A stretch of 56,183 nucleotides of DNA. Source: Planctomycetota bacterium. Its GTDB lineage: Bacteria > Planctomycetota > UBA1135. A program made the position numbers and the translations under genes. The DNA is taken from positions 1-56,183 of the forward strand of contig PAHY01000004.1 in the NCBI GenBank assembly GCA_002705055.1. Direction: 5' to 3'. The notes beneath the pieces were generated by a model, which worked only from the letters and a program-made list of their open reading frames with translations, did not search any database and was not told the DNA's origin. Within the stretch, counting starts at the first letter, position 1, and the number at the start of each line of letters is the position of its first letter. Below are positions 52,977 through 56,183 of this stretch, one piece after another.

Positions 52977-52997
52977 CGGCTGCGCGGGGCAGGCCGC

Positions 52998-53026
52998 GTG
53001 ACCACCTCCGGGCAGGCGACTAGGCT
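52998..53026 (+). promoter_or_regulatory. promoter GTGACC-17 bp-TAGGCT, leaderless start of the 53033 gene
   Basis: GTGACC (52998-53003) and TAGGCT (53021-53026) are 17 bases apart, and ATG follows after six bases. It is the only leaderless-type start here with a plausible -35 box. Confidence 0.5.
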
Positions 53027-53032
53027 GGACCG

Positions 53033-54898
53033 ATGCGCGTCCCGCTCGCCCTCGGCGCGGCCTTGCTGCTCGCACCGGCTGCCTCCGCGCAGCTGCCGGA
53101 GCAGGTGCCCGAGGTGTCGCAGCGGCAGATCGACGCGGCGCTGGATCGCGGCCACGACTGGCTGCTGGCCCACCAGGGCCGATCGACCCGCATGGGCGAG
53201 CGCGCGCTGGTGCTGTACGCCGCGCTGAAGGCGAAGGAGGGCGAGGCTGTCCCGACCGACGGCCCGATGCGGGCCTTCGCGCAGCAGCTGCGGCAGCACG
53301 ACTTCACCCAGACCTACGACACCGCCTGCGCGATCTGCTTCCTGGCCAGCTACGAGCCGGAAGAGTACTTCGACGTGATCGAGCGCGCGGCCCGCGCGCT
53401 GATTGGCTTCCAGGAAAGCACCGGCGGCTTTGGCTATCCCGGGGCCGAAGACCTCTCGAACACGCAGTACGGCGCGCTGGGCCTGTGGAAGGCCGGCTCA
53501 GTCGGGGTGGTGGTGCCGCCCGAGGTCTGGAAAGCACTCAGTCGGCGGGTCCTCCAAGTGCAGCAGAAGGACGGCGGCTTTGGCTATCGCGGCAACGGTG
53601 GGGCCACCATCAACATGACCACGGCCGGCGTGGGCACCCTGGCGCTCTGTGAGATGGAGCTGCGGCAGGCAGGGGAGCTCTCTGAAGTCGAAGCGAGTTC
53701 GTTGCAGGATGCGCGGGCGCGTGGCCATGCCTGGCTCGAGGATCGGATGCCGGCGGCGGGCGCCCCGCTGCGCGCCTGGCCCTGCTACGGCCTGTATGGT
53801 CTCGAGCGCCTGGGCGCCTGGGGGGGGCTGGTTCACCTCGGGGCGCACGACTGGTACCAGCGCGGCGCCGACACCCTGCTCGCTCAGGAGCGCGAAGGCG
53901 GCGGCTGGAGCGGCCCGGTCGATACGGCCTTCGCGGTGCTGTTTCTCGCGCGCGCCACCAGCGATGATCGCCCGGGAATCGCCGTCACCTCGAGCGGCGA
54001 GGAGCCGCGCGAGATGGCCGTCACCAAGTCCGAGCGCGACCCGGAGGCATGCGCCCGCCTGCGCATCGAAGGCAACGGTCCGCAGATCGAGTTTGGCGTC
54101 GAGGCCTGGAACTGGAACGCGCTGCGACCTTATGAGTGGCGGCAGGAACGGGGCCGCGGCCCGCGCGTTCGCCTCGTCGAGTACCTGATCGACGGCGTCT
54201 GCGTGCGCACCCAGCTGGCTGACGAAGCCGGGCCGCTGCTGAATCGCCGCTTTCGCACCAAGCTGTGGGTCCCGCGGCGTGGTCCGCTTTCGCTCAGCAT
54301 GCGGGTGCACCTCGCCTTGCCTCCGGGCAAGCCGAAAGACGAGGGCGGCCAGCCGCTCGAGCCGGTCCTTGAACTGGGGCCGCTCGACTTCGTCGCGCTG
54401 CGCGCCCATGGGCCCGCCGCGCGACTGATGGAAGCCCGCTACGGTCAGTCGATGCTGGCGCAGGACCGGCCCAAGGTCACGGCGAGCTCGCGAATCGCGA
54501 CGCGCAAGGGGCTGCCCGGCGGCAACTTGAGTGCGCGCTGCGCCGTCGACGGTCAGCTGGGCACCGCCTGGATCGCGCGCGGCAGCGATTCGAAGCGCAG
54601 CCTGCGGATCCAGCCTCGCGCACCGATGCGGGCCGCCAAGCTGGTGCTGCATCCGGCCGTGGCGGTCGAGGGCGGACGGCCGCTTGCGCAGCCCAAGCTG
54701 GTCGAAGTCCTGATCAACGAAGAGCAGCGGCAGATCCTGCTGCTGCCCGGCGACGGTTCGCCGGGCGAGCTCGCGCTCGACCCGCAGCAAGAGCTGGAGT
54801 CGATCGAGCTGAGGGTCGTCACGCTGCAGCAGCCGGACCCACGCAAGTCCGCGCCCTTTGGCTTCGCCGAAGTCGTGCTCGAGCCTGCCCGCGAGTAA
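53033..54898 (+). CDS. secreted alpha/alpha-toroid (prenyltransferase/squalene-cyclase repeat) protein with discoidin-like C-terminus
   Basis: The 621-residue protein has a signal peptide (ALGAALLLAPAASAQ). Helical-pair repeats with the QxxxGGFG motif follow: LIGFQESTGGFGYP, VLQVQQKDGGFGYRG and LLAQEREGGGWSGP, plus GHDWLLAHQG at the start. This is the terpenoid-cyclase/prenyltransferase toroid, but secreted and without a DxDD motif, so cyclase activity is unlikely. Residues 350-450 are beta rich. The last 150 residues (SSRIATRKGLPGGNLSARCAVDG ... LGTAWIAR) resemble a discoidin/F5-8-type carbohydrate-binding fold. A role in extracellular polymer binding is inferred. Confidence 0.82.
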   Translation: MRVPLALGAALLLAPAASAQLPEQVPEVSQRQIDAALDRGHDWLLAHQGRSTRMGERALVLYAALKAKEGEAVPTDGPMRAFAQQLRQHDFTQTYDTACAICFLASYEPEEYFDVIERAARALIGFQESTGGFGYPGAEDLSNTQYGALGLWKAGSVGVVVPPEVWKALSRRVLQVQQKDGGFGYRGNGGATINMTTAGVGTLALCEMELRQAGELSEVEASSLQDARARGHAWLEDRMPAAGAPLRAWPCYGLYGLERLGAWGGLVHLGAHDWYQRGADTLLAQEREGGGWSGPVDTAFAVLFLARATSDDRPGIAVTSSGEEPREMAVTKSERDPEACARLRIEGNGPQIEFGVEAWNWNALRPYEWRQERGRGPRVRLVEYLIDGVCVRTQLADEAGPLLNRRFRTKLWVPRRGPLSLSMRVHLALPPGKPKDEGGQPLEPVLELGPLDFVALRAHGPAARLMEARYGQSMLAQDRPKVTASSRIATRKGLPGGNLSARCAVDGQLGTAWIARGSDSKRSLRIQPRAPMRAAKLVLHPAVAVEGGRPLAQPKLVEVLINEEQRQILLLPGDGSPGELALDPQQELESIELRVVTLQQPDPRKSAPFGFAEVVLEPARE

Positions 54899-54907
54899 GG
54901 TGTCGGC

Positions 54908-55153
54908 ATGGACTTTCTTTGGTTCCTCCTGATCGGCGGCGTAGCCGGTGCGATCAGCGGCCGCATCATGCGCGGCAAGGGCTTCGGCTGTCTCGGCAAC
55001 ATCATCGTCGGCATCATCGGGGCCTTCATCGGCGGCTTCCTTCTGCCGCTACTCGGTGTGGCCACCCGCGGCAGCATCGGCTCGCTGGTCAGCGCCACGG
55101 TGGGGGCGCTGGTCCTGCTCTGGATTTTGGGCATCAACGGCCGCCGGAAATGA
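54908..55153 (+). CDS. GlsB/YeaQ/YmgE-family small membrane protein
   Basis: The 81-residue protein has three membrane helices and the family segments GGVAGAISGRIMRGKGFG and GNIIVGIIGAFIGGFLL. These transglycosylase-associated or general-stress proteins are common and of unclear function. It starts 9 bp after the toroid gene and its stop overlaps the GNAT start as ATGA, so the three genes may form an operon. Confidence 0.92.
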   Translation: MDFLWFLLIGGVAGAISGRIMRGKGFGCLGNIIVGIIGAFIGGFLLPLLGVATRGSIGSLVSATVGALVLLWILGINGRRK

Positions 55154-55599
55154 GCGCGGTCCGCGTGCGCCGGGCCGGTAGCGAGGACCTCGATGTGCTC
55201 GCGCCGCTGTTTGACGCCTATCGCGTGTTCTACGGCCAGGACTCGGATCCGGCTGCCGCGCGCCGTTTTCTGTCGGTGCGGCAGACGGCAGGGGAGTCTC
55301 TGTTGCTGCTTGCGGAACTGGACGGAGAGGCGGTCGGCTTCGTGCAGCTCTATCCCTTCTTCAGCTCGGTGCGCCTCGCGCGCCTGCTGGTCCTGAATGA
55401 TCTCTTCGTGGCCGACGGGGCGCGGCGCCAGGGTGTGGCGCGCGCCCTACTGGGCAGCGCCGCCGAGCTCGCGCGCGATCGCGGCTGCGCCGGGCTGATG
55501 CTCGAGACTGCCGAGGACAACCATGCCGCGCAGGCGCTGTATGACAAGCTGGGCTGGGAACTGCAGTCCGGCTTTCGGGTCTACACGCTGAGAGTCTGA
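55150..55599 (+). CDS. GNAT-family N-acetyltransferase
   Basis: The 149-residue protein shows a GNAT core: VRRAGSEDLDVLAPLFDAY at the start, the VGFVQLYPFFS and LNDLFVADGARRQGVARALL segments (acetyl-CoA loop RRQGVA), and AAQALYDKLGWE near the end. The acceptor is unknown. ATG at 55150 overlaps the previous stop by four bases. Its TGA (55597-55599) lies inside the terminal repeat of the adjacent insertion sequence, so the original 3' end may have been altered by insertion. Confidence 0.9.
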   Translation: MSAVRVRRAGSEDLDVLAPLFDAYRVFYGQDSDPAAARRFLSVRQTAGESLLLLAELDGEAVGFVQLYPFFSSVRLARLLVLNDLFVADGARRQGVARALLGSAAELARDRGCAGLMLETAEDNHAAQALYDKLGWELQSGFRVYTLRV

Positions 55600-55611
55600 C
55601 CCCCTTGAGTG
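55592..55611. repeat. 20-bp terminal inverted repeat of the right-edge insertion sequence
   Basis: GAGTCTGACCCCCTTGAGTG is identical to the left end of the 24104 element. It lies three bases beyond the stop of the transposase-like gene and overlaps the GNAT stop. Confidence 0.85.
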
Positions 55612-55614
55612 GGC

Positions 55615-56183
55615 TCATGGCTGTGCCATCCGCAGCGGCCAGCGCCATCTCAGGACCTCCTTGAGCTGCCACCGCTGATCACAGACCCCGGCCGACTGGG
55701 CTGGGGTCGTTCTCGTTTTGACCGTCACTCCGCGGACGTAGTTGCGGTACGCCGTCCACAGCCAGGCGTGGCGCTGAAGCCCTTTGATCTTCTTGGCGGC
55801 CCCCCAGCTGCGCCGCACGAGGCAGGACATGCCGTCTCGCATCATCGCGAGGGTGTGGTTGATCGGAAAAAGTAAGTTGCGATAGTCGCGGCGCTTACGG
55901 CTGTCCGTCGTGCGGTGATGGAGAGCTCGGGGGAAGTTGGCTCGCTTGCACTCGGTCGGATAGGTGCGTTTCTTGTCCGTCTGCAGTCGGATCGGGAGAT
56001 GAGAAGCGAGCACGTTCCCGAGTACCTCAAAGCACTCCCGCACGCAGGCTCGCGAGGCAGAGCGCCGCTTGCCTTCCTCCTTCTGGAGCTCTTCCAGGCG
56101 CTCTTGCTGAGCTTCCGTCCGGCGACCGCGCGCCGCAAGTTGCCCCGCGCGCGTGTGCACGATGAAGTAGCTCTTGCGCTCGA
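55615..56183 (-). CDS. transposase-like protein, C-terminal part (5' end off the window)
   Basis: The frame is open to the right edge, so the N-terminus is missing; about 188 residues are visible. The sequence is Arg/Lys rich, with a helical ERLEELQKEEGKRR stretch, LQTDKKRTYPTECKRANF, HHRTTDSRKRRDYRNLLFPINH, and a C-terminal WLWTAYRNYVRG ... TPAQSAGVCDQRW. This looks like the C-terminal part of a DDE-type transposase: an Asp within a QTDKK strand, then an N/LFPIN-H block and a WxAYRNYV helix. I cannot assign the IS family. The adjacent terminal repeat supports a transposase. Confidence 0.65.
   Translation of the reverse strand, partial: ERKSYFIVHTRAGQLAARGRRTEAQQERLEELQKEEGKRRSASRACVRECFEVLGNVLASHLPIRLQTDKKRTYPTECKRANFPRALHHRTTDSRKRRDYRNLLFPINHTLAMMRDGMSCLVRRSWGAAKKIKGLQRHAWLWTAYRNYVRGVTVKTRTTPAQSAGVCDQRWQLKEVLRWRWPLRMAQP

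Larger units (their letters stand above)
55592..56183. mobile_element. insertion sequence, truncated by the window edge
   Basis: One 20-bp terminus at 55592-55611 is followed by a transposase-like gene reading toward it and continuing past the right edge. The other terminus is not in view. Confidence 0.7.

Noticed and set aside
50991..53228. Open frame of 745 codons on the plus strand opposite the carbamoyltransferase
   Set aside because: Shadow of a gene with clear catalytic motifs; the composition is typical of antisense frames.

Overview
The window is GC-rich bacterial chromosome, densely coded on both strands, and most likely from a planctomycete. The best marker is the adjacent pair at 11058-15999. 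The first gene has the PSCyt1-DUF1549-DUF1553 architecture and the second is a Tat-exported DUF1501 protein; both are hallmarks of Planctomycetota. Many large secreted beta-propeller proteins (Asp-box, PD40, FG-GAP/VCBS) and multiheme cytochromes fit this. Assignment to the lineage around the Poly30/Saltatorellus isolates is my guess from the style of the secreted proteins, not something shown here.

Layout. 1-2302: a truncated SASA-type esterase and a divergent ATP-grasp ligase. 2399-7636: three tandem Asp-box propeller proteins. 7640-15999: a di-heme peroxidase, a seven-bladed PD40 propeller and the PSCyt1/DUF1501 pair. 16075-20789: a basic secreted protein with WGxH repeats, then a polyamine block (deoxyhypusine-synthase-like enzyme, arginine decarboxylase, agmatinase-type ureohydrolase). 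20859-24105: two tandem FG-GAP proteins. 24267-28186: a tightly overlapping four-gene operon (GNAT, Orr-like amino-acid racemase, M20 amidohydrolase, alanine racemase). 28270-31784: a five-heme cytochrome and ATP-dependent PEP carboxykinase. 31916-41335: a VCBS protein, a zincin-like lipoprotein, a fungalysin-like protease, an FG-GAP lipoprotein and a Nudix hydrolase. 41332-47887: a membrane-anchored carboxypeptidase-regulatory-like protein, a PepSY membrane protein, two tandem GSDH-type dehydrogenases and an N-formylglutamate-amidohydrolase-like protein. 47842-52964: BioY, a DsrE-like protein, citrate synthase, Nfu and a NodU-type carbamoyltransferase. 53033-56183: a toroid/discoidin secreted protein, a GlsB-like protein, a GNAT and an insertion sequence cut by the right edge.

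Three threads tie the window together. First, about ten secreted proteins of unrelated catalytic or propeller type end in related C-terminal modules of about 100 residues, suggesting a common sorting or anchoring device. Second, at least nine genes carry a TANNNT hexamer 5-7 nt before the start codon with no Shine-Dalgarno sequence, the signature of leaderless transcripts; this also helped choose starts. Third, two elements of about 160 bp with 20-bp inverted termini sit exactly at gene 3' ends, and share those termini with the insertion sequence at the right edge.

No stretch above 300 bases lacks a gene. The longest gaps are 38980-39234 (a divergent promoter region with an inverted repeat) and 45407-45646 (one of the small mobile elements plus a promoter). 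I saw no rRNA, tRNA or CRISPR array.
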